From positions 1,550,001 through 1,614,000 of the forward strand of contig JANFAH010000001.1 in the NCBI GenBank assembly GCA_024663395.1: a DNA stretch of 64,000 nucleotides. Reading direction: 5' to 3'. Both the position numbers and the translations under genes were made by a program. Source of the stretch: Pisolithus tinctorius. Its lineage: Eukaryota > Basidiomycota > Agaricomycetes > Boletales > Pisolithaceae. The notes under the pieces were generated by a model. The model searched no databases and was not told the DNA's origin. It worked only from the letters and a program-made list of their open reading frames with translations. This document shows, in pieces, positions 20,917 through 31,554 of this stretch. Positions within the stretch are counted from its first letter, which is position 1. Each line of letters starts with the position of its first letter.

Positions 20917-23900
20917 TCCGCTCCTCCAGGGAGCTTGCACAGCCTGGAGGAAGTGTTGAACCCAACTGTGCGCCACCGGACATCCGACTCAACGCGTCCG
21001 CTCTTTCTAGTCCCAACTCTTTACTTCCGTCTGTAACTCTTCCGGATTATTCTGTTGATACTGTTTCTGCGTTGATCGATTCTGGCTCTTCTCATTGTTT
21101 CGTAGACCTGTCTATAATCAAAAAATATGACATTCCTGTCTCCTCCATTTCTCCGCCAATTCCGCTCCGCTTGTTTGATGGTAGTACCAATGCTGTCATT
21201 TCCCAAGAAGTAGATCTTTCCCTCCGCTTTCCTTCCGGCAATGTCAACTCCGTTTCATTTTATGTTACTCCGTTGGATTCATCATGTTCGCTGGTATTAG
21301 GACACAACTGGCTCACCCGCCTCAATCCGTCGATTGACTGGGTACTGGGCAGTATATCGTTCAAACCATCGTTACAGGGAATGCCGACACCCCAGGCGCC
21401 TTCGTCACCTTCCGCTGCGACCTCCGCTCCGGATCCGACACCCTCCGCTCCGTTTGCAGCTCCGACTGCACCTCCAACAGACTCGCCGCGCTCCACTCCG
21501 CTCGTCTCACTCATCAATGCTGCTGCGTACGTCAGAGCCTGTGCTCTTCCTGGCTCTAGATAGTTCTGCTTGCAGCTCTCCGCTGATGATGTGAAGCTTT
21601 GTGCGTCCTCCACTTCCTCTCCGCCTCCTGACCTCTCCTCGGTTCCTCCTGAGTATCACGAGTTTGCCGACGTCTTTAGTAAAGACAAGGCCACAGAACT
21701 TCCGCCACACCGCTCGTTTGATCTCAAGATCGACCTCGAGGAAGGAGCTTCTCCACCCATTGGTACAATCTACTCTCTTTCTCCGCCAGAGCTTGAGGCT
21801 CTCCGCACCTTCATTGACGAGCACCTTGGCTACGGTTTCATCAAACAATCCACCTCCGCTCACGGTGCCCCTGTCCTCTTCGTGAAGAAGAAGGACGGTT
21901 CACTCCGCCTCTGCGTAGATTATCGAGGACTCAACAAAATCACGAAAAAAGACCGCTATCCGCTGCTGCTCATTTCCGACCTACTCGACTCTCCAAGCCG
22001 CGCTAAAGTCTATACCAAGATCGACCTCCGCCATGCCTATCATCTGGTCTGCATCGCAGACGGAGATGAATGGAAAACAGCATTCTGCACTCGTTATGGT
22101 TCTTACGAGTGGTGGGTAATGCCATTCGGTCTGACTAACGCGCCTGCGGCCTTCCAGCGATTCGTCAATAGCATCTTTGCGGACATGCTCGATGTCTGCG
22201 TCGTGGTATACCTCGATGACATCTTAATTTATTCGCAGGATGTGGAGTCGCACCACGAACATGTAAAAGAGGTACTCTGCCACCTCCGAAAGCATGGTCT
22301 TTATGCCAAGCCAGAGAAGTGCGAGTTTCACTCCGACTCCGTCGAGTACCTCAGTTATGTTCTTTCTCCCTCCGGTCTCACCATGTCCGCTGAGAAGGTT
22401 CAGGCAGTCCGCAACTGGCCTGAGCCATGGAAGGTGCAAGACATCCAGTCTTTCCTCGGCTTCGCAAATTTCTACAGACGATTCATTAATAACTACTCCG
22501 ACATCGTCGTTCCACTCACTCGCCTCACGCGAAAGGGTGCTCCTTGGAACTTTTCCGAGGAGTGCCGGTCCGCTTTCCTCTGCCTGAAGGATGCCTTCAG
22601 CTCTGCTCCTATTCTCACTCATTGGGTTCCTGACGCTCCGCTTACAGTTGAAACCGACGCCTCCGACTATGCCATTGCTGGCATTTTGTCAATCACCTGC
22701 TCCGACAGTGAACTCCGCCCAGTCGCTTTCTACTCTTGCACCATGACCGTGCCAGAACTCAACTATGATACCCACGACAAGGAGCTGTTGGCTATCTTCG
22801 AGGCTTTCTGCCACTGGCGGCATTACTTAGAAGGCTCTGCCTTACCTGTCGACGTGGTGACGGACCACAAAAACCTTGAGTACTTTTCTACCTCTAAGGT
22901 TCTCACTCATCGACAGGCCCGCTGGTCGGAGTACCTTTCCCAGTTTAATCTTTCCATCCGCTTCTGACCTGGCCGCTTAGGAGCCAAACCTGATGCACTT
23001 ACGCGACGTTGGGACGTCTACCCAAAAGGGGGGGATAGGGACTATGCGCAGGTAAATCCTCACAATCTCCGCCCTATGTTTACACAGGAGCAACTCGCGT
23101 TGTCCCTCCGTACCACCACCCTCATGGCACCTGTACTCTGCGCCGCCATGGTCTTCGATGTTGAGTGCTTGCACTCCGACATCATCTCCGCCCTACCCTC
23201 CGACCCTGTCTCCGCCAGCCATCTCCCGACTCCGACTAAGCCTCAGTGGTCCCTGGACTCCGACAGTCTACTCCGCCTTGACGGTCGTATCTTTGTCCCT
23301 GACATTGATGACCTCTGCCTTCGAGTGCTTTGGTTCAAGCATGATCATCCTCTAGCAGGCCATTTCGGGCAAAACTGCACCCTAGAACTCGTCCGCAGGG
23401 ACTACGTGTGGCCCAACCTCCGCTCCGACGTGAAAGAATACGTCAGGTCTTGCACCACCTGTGGACGGAGCAAAACTCCGCGCCACCGCCCTTATGGTCT
23501 ACTGAAGCAACTCCCCGTCCCAGAGAGACCTTGGAACTCCATCTCCATGGACTTCATCGAACACCTCCCCAACTCCGATGGCTACTCCGCCATACTCGTG
23601 GTAGTGGACCGCCTCTCAAAGCGAGCGGTGTTCATCCCCACCCACGACTCCGTCACCTCCGCCGAACTCGCTAAGCTCTTCCTTACCCATGTCTTCTCCA
23701 AGCACGGAGTACCAGCTAATGTCACCTCCGACAGAGGTCCTGAGTTCGTCTCACACTTCTTCCGCTCTCTAGGAAAGGCCCTTGATATGCGTCTTCACTT
23801 CACTTCGGGTTACCACCCAGAAGGCGATGGCCAGACTGAGCGAACGAACCAGACCCTCGAACAGTACCTTCGTGTCTACTGTAACTACCAACAAGACAAC

Positions 23901-24632
23901 TGGGCTGAGCTGTTACCTCTAGCGGAGTTCACTTTCAACAACGCACCAAGTGCAACTACTGGAGTCTCTCCCTTCTTCGCTAACAAGGGATACCATCCAA
24001 ACCTGTCTGTGGTCCCTAACCAAGACTTCACTTCTCCAAGGGCTCATGACTATGTCGTCGAGCTCTCCGCCCTTCATGACTTCCTCCGCTCCGAAATGTC
24101 CGCCGCTCAACAGCGCTACCAGGGTCCAGCAGATGCTAAACGCATACCTCCGCCTGAGTTCAAGGTCGGAGAACAGGCCTACGTCAAAGCCAAGTACTTC
24201 CGCTCCACTCGTCCTTCAGAAAAACTCTCCGAAAAGTACTTAGGTCCGTTCACCATCCTGGCCAGGCCAGGTACGCATTCTGTCACCCTTAATCTCCCTG
24301 ACTCTATGCGCTCGGTACACCCGGTCTTCCATGTCTCACAACTGGAAGCCGCAGCGGCTAACCCTTTCCCAAACCGACAACAACCTCCGCCTCCGCCAGT
24401 GGATGTCAATGGTGACCTTGAGTACGAGGTATCAGAGATACTCGACTCTAAGGTGGATCGCCGTCGCCGCCATTGTCAACTCTTGTATCTAGTCCGCTGG
24501 GCTGGTTACGAGAACACCGACGAAGAGACCTCTTGGTTGCTTGCAACTGAGCTAGATCACGCTTCCGACATAGTATCCGCTTTCCATGAACGCTATCCAC
24601 ACAAACCTGGCCCGTACCAACCTCCGCCATAA
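20916..24632 (+). pseudogene. pol: Pol of chromovirus: PR-RT-RNaseH-IN-chromodomain
   Basis: One frame from 20916 to 24632, broken by TAG 21561-21563 and TGA 22965-22967. Aspartic protease: DSGSSHCF near 21072. Reverse transcriptase: 21660-22400 with YLDDILIYSQ at the active site (about 22208). RNase H: TDASDYAIAGIL near 22654 and TDHKNLEYF near 22861. Integrase: zinc-binding HHCC (about 23330-23465) and the DDE triad as MDF (about 23550), TSDRG (23729) and GQTERTNQ (23834). The last 65 residues form a chromodomain (YEVSEILDS...LVRWAGY..., about 24422-24600), which in related elements guides integration to modified histones. Both stops fit C-to-T changes (CAG to TAG; CGA to TGA in a normally conserved Arg-Pro-Gly segment). 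All catalytic residues are intact. Confidence 0.93.
20922..20951 (+). promoter_or_regulatory. Frameshift-stimulating stem-loop
   Basis: TCCTCCAGG pairs with CCTGGAGGA across loop GAGCTTGCACAG. Confidence 0.75.
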
Positions 24633-24792
24633 TACTCCGCCTACATAAACCTCCTCCGCAGGCCAACTCCGCCTCTTACCGAACTACCTTAAGTACTTTA
24701 GAATTTTCTCTGCTTATCCGTTTCACTTCTCAGAGTCACAAACAAGGTCACAAGTCTATCTCGTAGTATTACAAAATATACAAACTAAAGAC

Positions 24793-24811
24793 AAAAAAAA
24801 AAAAAAAAAAA
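24793..24811 (+). repeat. Poly-A run (19 A)
   Basis: 19 adenines, 160 bp after the pol stop and 16 bp past the stop of the antisense gene. It could be the mark of a retroposed or captured segment, or simple slippage. Confidence 0.9.
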
Positions 24812-24827
24812 GAAAAGCAAAACTACT

Positions 24828-26068
24828 CTACTCTTCCATCGCTTGTCCTCCGCCACCCTCCTGTTCTTCTCCGCCTTCCTTCTCTCCTCCGACTTCTCCC
24901 TCTTCCTCGTTATCCCCCTCCACACCTTCATCCGCCTCCTCTTGCTGTTTCTCCGCCGCCTCCGACTCAGGCCTCTTCCAACTGCCACCTGTGCACTCGA
25001 GCTCAGCCATCCTGGCCTCTCGTGCATCCTCCCTCCTCCTCATCTCCGCCCACTCTGCCCAGGCGCGGTACAGTGCCCACTCGTCGGCTGTCTGCTCTGC
25101 AGCCACCGCCATCCGCTCTGCTGCCTCTGCCATCCTCTCGAAGGCCAGTGCAGCGGTCTCATGCGCTTCGGCCTGTCTCTCCATGGCCTGCAGCTGCTGC
25201 TCCCACTCCCACTCCGCCCACCACGTGTGGACTCTCGCACCAGAGGGACCCTCGAGTGGGGTCGCTGGCTCGTCTTCCTCTCCGCCGGCCTCCCGCTTGT
25301 CGTCCGCCTCTTCCATTTCCGTCACTCTCTCCTTCCCCTTCCCTCGCGGTACCTTCTTCTTCTCCCCTCGGGAGCTTCCTGTGCCCGCTCTCTTCCGCGA
25401 TGGCCCCGCCACCGCATCCTCCCTCGTCCAACTACATACCTTTTTCTTCTTGTGACAGGGCACACAGGCCCTGGTCTTGCCTTGTCCTGGCTCGCACTGC
25501 CCGGTGGTCAGGCTCGCTACACAGCGAGTGCAGGGGGGCCGCCTGGTGGCGGTGACCACCACGGAGGCCCCAGGGACCTTCTGGGCAGTGTTGACATCGT
25601 ACACCGCGCTGGTTAACCTAAGTTAGAATAAGGTCAGCACAAAAAAAATGGGTCAGCTCCGCCTGACTCGCGGTGGTCTGCTGCTCACCTCTGCGCAGCC
25701 TCATCCTGCCTGGCCTGGGCCCTCTCTTGAGAGGCTCTCTGCCTCTGTCTTTCTGCCTCCTCCTCTGCCACCTTCTTCCTTTGAGCCTCCTCTTCCTCCT
25801 CCGCTCTCTTCTTCCGCTCCGCCTCCAGCCTCTCCTCCTCCGCCTTCCGCTTCTTGGCCTCCTCACGCTTGGCCTTGTGCTCTGCCTCGCACTCTCTCTC
25901 TCTCCGCTCGACCTCCTCTCGTCGGCACGCCTTCTCCACGGACTTCTCTCATTCAGTGTCGGTGGAGTCGTCGGTCAGAACGACCAGCTCTTCATCCACG
26001 ACTTGAGAATAGTCGCGGACGTGGCCAGGGGTTGGTTGGGGGGTCTTGCTCTGGCGCTGGGAAGGCAT
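24828..26068 (-). pseudogene. Antisense accessory gene of chromovirus: Cys6 cluster plus coiled coil
   Basis: Two exons on the strand opposite pol: 26068-25689 and 25617-24828, joined across a 71-nt GT-AG intron (GTGAGC...CTTAG) in phase. The product would be 389 residues with one TGA (25949-25951), about 40 codons from the start. Residues 40-126 are almost all Glu/Lys/Arg/Ala and should form a long coiled coil. Residues about 150-187 hold six cysteines spaced C-x2-C-x8-C-x9-C-x2-C-x5-C, ending in CVPCHKKKKVCSW, resembling a Zn2Cys6 (GAL4-type) cluster with altered spacing. Then come a Lys/Arg-rich segment, a second helical stretch (Glu/Ala/Met-rich), and an acidic tail. It is convergent with pol. 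The second gypsy family carries a gene of like design in the same place. Function unknown; a DNA-binding regulator or antisense control are possibilities. Confidence 0.7.
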
Positions 26069-26247
26069 GATGAGGGAAGAAGGTATGAAGGTTCAGTACC
26101 CTAACACGTGTTTTTAAGTGGTACTTCGAACTCCGACAGAGCTCTGCCGCGGCTAAAGCCATTATCCTCGAGGCATCAAAGTAATTTCAAATGATCAACT
26201 CGTGTTGATCTCGTTCCGTACATACGGCCTTCAGGGGTTCAGGCCCT

Positions 26248-26257
26248 AAGGGGGGGG
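26248..26257 (+). other. Polypurine tract
   Basis: AAGGGGGGGG, separated from the 3' LTR by CAC. Primer for plus-strand synthesis. Confidence 0.75.
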
Positions 26258-26260
26258 CAC

Positions 26261-26975
26261 TGTCATAACCGTGCGTTCGTCATAGGTCTTTACTCACTCC
26301 GCAACCTTTTCCGCCAGTCATTCGCTCACTCCGCACCAACTCCGCCCACCTTCTATCGTCTACGAACCATCTCTGCTCTGACTGTTGTCGGACTTGTGTT
26401 ACTCTCCTACCGGACTGAGCGGTCCATCCTCTGAGGGGTCATGTGACTACCTTCACAGTCAGGTACTCCGCAGTGCGCTCACCACATGGTCCAGCGTCTG
26501 GACTATTTCCTTTTCTGGATGTTCTGTGTTACCCATTCATATGTCCTCCGTCTACCCTTCATTCGTCGTCCAGGAAGTTTTACTTGAAAATTTATGAGTC
26601 TCCGTATGTCAGTTCCGATTCCGGTTACTGTACCTCCGTAGCGGTATAAAAAGCATGTATTGTACTCCGCTGTTCTTCAGTACGAATATCAACTTAGTTC
26701 CTACTCCCTCTGATTCCGTCTTCTGTCTGTCGGAGTTATCTCCGACTCTCTGTCTGTACCCTCCCTCTGAAATACGAGGGCTGAGATTGTGCAAGGGGGT
26801 AGCACATGAGCTAAACCCGACGCCCTCACTCCGCTCCGCCTTTGTCTCGGTGGTCTTCGTTCCTGCCGACACTCCACTAGTCGGAGTTCTGTTCTTCTGT
26901 GTCGGACTTGCTTCCGAACCCCTCTCTAGACCTTATATAGCGTCAGAGTTGGTCGGAGTAGGCCCGGACTTGACA
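26261..26975 (+). repeat. 3' LTR of chromovirus
   Basis: 715 bp, near-identical to the 5' LTR; ends TTGACA, followed by the duplicated target ACCCC. Confidence 0.95.
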
Positions 26976-26989
26976 ACCCCCATACAACC

Positions 26990-29900
26990 ATGCCCCGCTC
27001 TGCTGATATCCCAGAGCCTTCGAGGGACTCCATTGCCGACTTGAACACTCGCATTCTTCGCAGCCGAAGGATTCCGTCCTCACAAAATGCCCCGGTTTCC
27101 AAACGAGTAAAAAAAGGTGGTGCTGTTGTCTCTAACGATGGAGTGCAACACTCAGAGGTACGTCTTGTATATTTCTCATCCATTACTCTAACGTCGTTTT
27201 CCACTCATGGCAATCTACTCCGAAGGATATGATTGGCAAACCGAAACTGCGGCGCGCAGTCCAGCCTCCCAAAGGCTGGGAAGAGCACATGTTTGGCCTG
27301 AGAGATAGAAGATGCTCCTTGACACCTCGTCCTTCCATCGCGAACACCCCAACGCTCCCTTCCCCTTCCCTGCGCCTGGACGACCAAATCCGTGATGAGG
27401 ACTCTGCAATGGAGGAGGTGGAGGAGAATCTCGACAACAACGAAAACGAGGATGGCCAGCCTTCCAGTAACGAGAACGAGGATGATCAGCTGTCCAGTAG
27501 CAAGAACGAGGATGACCTGCCATCCGGTAGCAAGAAAGAGGATGACCAGCTGCCCGGTAGCGATGACGACGACAAGGGTTCCGATTACAATGAGAATGAG
27601 AATGACGACGAGGAGACGGAGAGCTCGAGTGACTCCCGTGGTGGGTTCTTCCGTTTCGTATCCCTCGTTCTCTCACGCTTTTTTTCAGATAATTCTCATT
27701 TCTTTTGATTTCGGGGTTTGGTGCCTCTCTGGTCATGCGATGGTGGGCTTGGTGCCCACTTGTGTTTCAAAGCTTGGTGCTTTGGATACTCGTGACCGTT
27801 TCCTGCTGCCCATCATTCCCTTGGTTGTTATATAGATAAAGAATTGTTGCGATCCTGTTCTGTTACCATCTATATATGCATCTACCTCGTGTTGACATGT
27901 TGACTCCTAGATGGTGATGATGCACACGCTCGCAATGCTCAGACCATTTCTTGTGCCCAGTCCCTGCTTCCCCCATCCTCGCCACCCGTGTACGAGTCTG
28001 ATGACTCTGCCCATCCTGTAGGGGACATTGTCCATCCTCGCCAAGAAGGTGGCCCGATCTATACTAGACTTCAGAAGAAGGGCAAAGGTAGGGCTATAGA
28101 TGCCGAGGACATTGATGCTGCAAACCACAGTGACCATGACACCCAACTCCCGAACCTCAAGAAGCCGGGGAATCTGTCCACAGCAGCGTTAGATGAAATA
28201 CGTGCTTTTGCGAAGGACGTCAAGACGACAGCGGAAGAACTTGGCCGACGGCACGGGCGGTCTACATGCGACATACTCGTCACTGCGGGATTTAGTGTTA
28301 AGGCTTCTCATACCAAAATTAATGAGGCCAACCTCTTCCGCTCGTGGTATTGGGCCACACAGCCCAAACCAGATGGTGGTATGGCTTTCCTCCCTCTCAC
28401 ATCTACCATTCTTACATCCTGACCAGCTGATTGAAATTCAATCAACAATTTGATTACGAAGGAGTACAACACCCTCATGATAGGCATCCCCAAGGATGAC
28501 TTCGTGGCAAGGAGGGAAAGGTTAAAAGCCGTCTATGAGTGGAGTGAGAGCTCCTCCGCCGTACCGACTAACTGATCTGTCAAATCTATTGCAGCTAGAG
28601 TGGGCAATGCAAAGACACAATTTTCTGGATTGGTATGTGGTTGCAACTGTGCAGCCATTGATTCTCATCGTTCCACAGGCGGAGGTGTGGTCCAATCTCG
28701 AGGATATTGAGATAGTTGAAGCGGTAATGTATGTTGGACAGGACCCTGCAGGATGTCAAATTTCTGGCATATTTGGAGGCTCCGAGATGATAAGAAACTT
28801 CATCAATGAAAATGGCATCGATGTCCGGTCACTCATGGATAAGTATACCGCGATTTTCAAGTAAGTTTATTTCTTGCATGTTTCATTCGACCTCATTGGA
28901 TTGTTGTAGGTGTCTCAGGAATGGCGACGGTGCGGATGCCAGGGTGGCCGGCACCAGTTCCATTGGAGATGTGGGTTCTGCGCTGGAACTACGTTGCCAT
29001 ACAAAGGAGACTCCGAGAGACTGCAACCGCAGAGTATTCGGAAGCATGATGAAGGAGAAGATGTTGGCTGCATTGAGAGATCTGCGCGGTAAGTTATTCT
29101 TGTGCTGTACGTGCATTTATCTTGATCCTTTGCTCAGTCACACGTGGCATTGAAGTCGGCGATCCCCAGACAGTTTCCTGGCACCGGCTTCTCAAGTTTT
29201 TGTGGAAGAGCCACCTCACTATTGTCAACTGGCCCCATGGTGTATCTCCACCGGGCCCTGGTTTTGAGTACAAGAAACTTAAGGCTGGCCCTCTTCGTCA
29301 ACTTGTAGTACCTTACCTTCGGAGAAAACTGGGTCTTTTGTATGACGGGCAAACCAATGATGAGGAAGAACAAGATAGTCTGGATGATGTGCTGGAAATT
29401 GAGATTAAGTGCTGGAATGAAGGTATTCCCTATTTTATTCATCCAGTTGGATGCTGAAGTCCTGTGTAGAGGTCATCGATATTTTGGATGCTGACCCTTT
29501 GAAGGGTGAGACCGCGCTTGTCAAAGCTACTGATGGTACTGTTTTGCAGCAGATCTCAGATGATCCAGAGTGGCAGAAGTCCCTCAAGGAAACGGATCGC
29601 CAGCAGCAAGGCACGGAGGTCCTTCGACAGCCACAACCCCGACCGCAGAAACAACTCCCTTTTCCCTCTCGGAAGCGACCCCACGTGGAGGCGTCAAATC
29701 GCGATACTATTGGTCCCCAGGTAAGTTCTGCTCTTTACTCAATATCCGGTATCTGCTGACGTTCGCAAGGCTTTACAGTCTGACCGTTGAACTGCACCAC
29801 ATGATCAACGCCGGGATGCGTGCCCCATTGCGCAAGATTCGTGTTGTGACCCGTCCACAATTCCAAGCAATGTGCACACTCGAGAGCCTGGCCCATCCAA

Positions 29901-30443
29901 GCCTCCCGCGCCAGCTCTGCGATATGGGGTAGGGTTTGGTTCCTATGGTCTGATAACAAGACTAATGAAGCGTTGTATAGGATCTACATCGGGATAATCT
30001 TCCAAGCTGTCCTCACATGCGAGAGGCTGGCCCAGCCCAGCAGTCTTTTCCCAGACGACAAGTGAGTATCCAGGTCTCTGACCTTCGGTAACAAGACTAA
30101 GGAAACATTATGTAGGATTCTCGGGGTGACCGTATGAACTATTGTGATCCTGGCCCATCTAATATCCCATATCATGTGAGTAATTCGATTTTGCAGAGGT
30201 TTCACCGTCGACTTGCATTCTCTCTAGGCGTTACCTTCTGGCCACCGCAATCAATTTCCTCCGTCTCGCCAAGGATTCCATCGTGTTCCGTCTCGAACCA
30301 ACCATCCTTACTACAACGGTCCATATACCGATGACTACTACCCTCCAACCCAGTCGGGTGAACCTCATTGGGTCAACAGGGGTAATGCTGCACAATATGA
30401 GGATGACTTCGCTGAGGAGTATATAAATGAAGATTACTACTAG
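26990..30443 (+). CDS. Multi-exon unknown gene
   Basis: ATG at 26990; introns read directly at 27158-27225, 27641-27910 (270 nt, unusually long), 28861-28909, 29089-29137 and 29423-29469; TAG at 30441-30443. Exon 2 (27226-27640) encodes a strongly acidic region with four tandem copies of an Asn/Ser-rich acidic unit. Exon 3 carries a helical segment (LDEIRAFAKDVKTTAEELGRRHGRST) that might form a small DNA- or protein-binding fold. Later exons hold WPHGVSPPGPGFEYKKLKAG and a charged linker. The last exon is Tyr/Asp-rich and ends EYINEDYY. Family not recognised. The joins near 28379-28460 and 28600-28700 do not read cleanly, so decay is possible. The chromovirus sits 14 bp upstream of the start codon and must have displaced the promoter. 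Confidence 0.5.
27711..27790 (+). repeat. TTGG-loop hairpin cassette inside an intron
   Basis: Within the 270-nt intron 27641-27910. 27743-27759: GTGGGC stem, loop TTGGT. 27768-27784: CAAAGC stem, loop TTGGT. A wobble-paired GGGGT-TTGGT-GCCTC unit precedes them. Confidence 0.8.
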
Positions 30444-31310
30444 TGTAGTTTTTGCTTCCCCTACAACATATTTGTCATGCGCCGCTTGTATATTGATGTC
30501 GCTGGTGTCAGCGATGATGTTACCATCAGATTCGGGGGACAAGTCTGCGGCTCTCCACTCAGTCCTGCACCTTTCCTATCGCTTTTCGCACCACTCGTTC
30601 CCCTCGCCGAGACCTCTCTGGGGGGGCCTCTTTTGTCTAATTCCATGAAGCCGCTATTGAGATATCACCATTTTCATGTTCGGAGGGCAGTGAGACAGTT
30701 TCGCGCATAGCTCAGGATCCGATGGTCTGATCATGGTGACTCCTTTTTTTCCGTGTTTATCTACAAGTACCCGACCGCCTTCCTGAGGCCCCTGTCGATC
30801 ACCCCAGCCGTTGTCCTGAGGTCGTTACCTGCTTGTTCGCTTGCCCGGAGTTACCCCTATCATCTTGGGGCTGTATCTCGGTGGTTTCTCTGACATGTCT
30901 CTCGCTTTTTTGCGGACTCGCACTACTAGATGACGACTCCCTGGAGATGTCTAGATCGTTGTGATTGGTGCAGTAGTTACGGAGATGTTCGCATTTTTGT
31001 GGCACGGCCCACCCCTTGAGGTCCTCTCATCGTACCTCATGTGTATCTGCACTGCTTCTCTCGCTTTTCGAGCCACAAGTCCCTTTCACTGACCCATTTC
31101 CGGGGTGCCCTTGTTCACCCAATTCTGCTTGCTCGTTGTTGAGATATTCCTGCTTTTGTGTTTGAAGGGTTTCGAGGCAGTTTAGCATATACCTCAGGAT
31201 CGGGTGATCCAATCGGCGTTTTCCCTCTTTCTCCCTGGTTGCCTGGGAGTCCTCTACCGCATCCCATAGTTTCGTGTCAGTCGCCCCAGCTGTTACTGTT
31301 ACATTTCAGT
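30444..31310. other. No convincing gene
   Basis: Normal-composition spacer with short ORFs. Two similar segments (about 30661-30800 and 31140-31280, each with a CGAGG/GAGG...CAGTTT(C/A)GC...CTCAGGATC block) suggest an old duplication. Confidence 0.4.
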
Positions 31311-31554
31311 ACCGGCCACTTATCAACTCTTTGTTAGGGGCAGTCCAGGGTCAAATCACATATGGTACCAATGTCCATCACATGTCCACTGCTGTTAGGC
31401 ACTGTAGATGATGCCTCAATCTGTATATACAATTCCTGCAGTCCTAGCTACTGTGTTTGTGCCTTGTTGCTCCTCGTGTTACAGTTATTTTCAAAACTGA
31501 GAGCAAGGCCAAATAAACAAAATCACACACATGTAGTAGCTAAATGTTATAACT

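Larger units (their letters stand above)
18857..26975 (+). mobile_element. Ty3/gypsy chromovirus (Tf1/sushi-type), full length but broken
   Basis: Two 715-bp LTRs (TGTCATAACC...CTTGACA) flank gag, protease, reverse transcriptase, RNase H, integrase and a chromodomain, in the gypsy order. The target duplication ACCCC occurs at 18852-18856 and 26976-26980. Three in-frame stops (19702, 21561, 22965) make this copy inactive for its own proteins. The LTRs differ at only a handful of positions, mostly transitions, so the insertion is fairly recent. Between integrase and the 3' LTR there is a spliced gene on the opposite strand. The whole element is unusually rich in CTCCG. Confidence 0.95.

Noticed and set aside
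24843..25616. Large plus-strand ORFs downstream of integrase as extra pol or env
   Set aside because: They are Leu/Pro/Ser-rich mirror images of the acidic, Glu/Lys-rich antisense gene; the minus-strand reading has proper splicing and a cysteine cluster.
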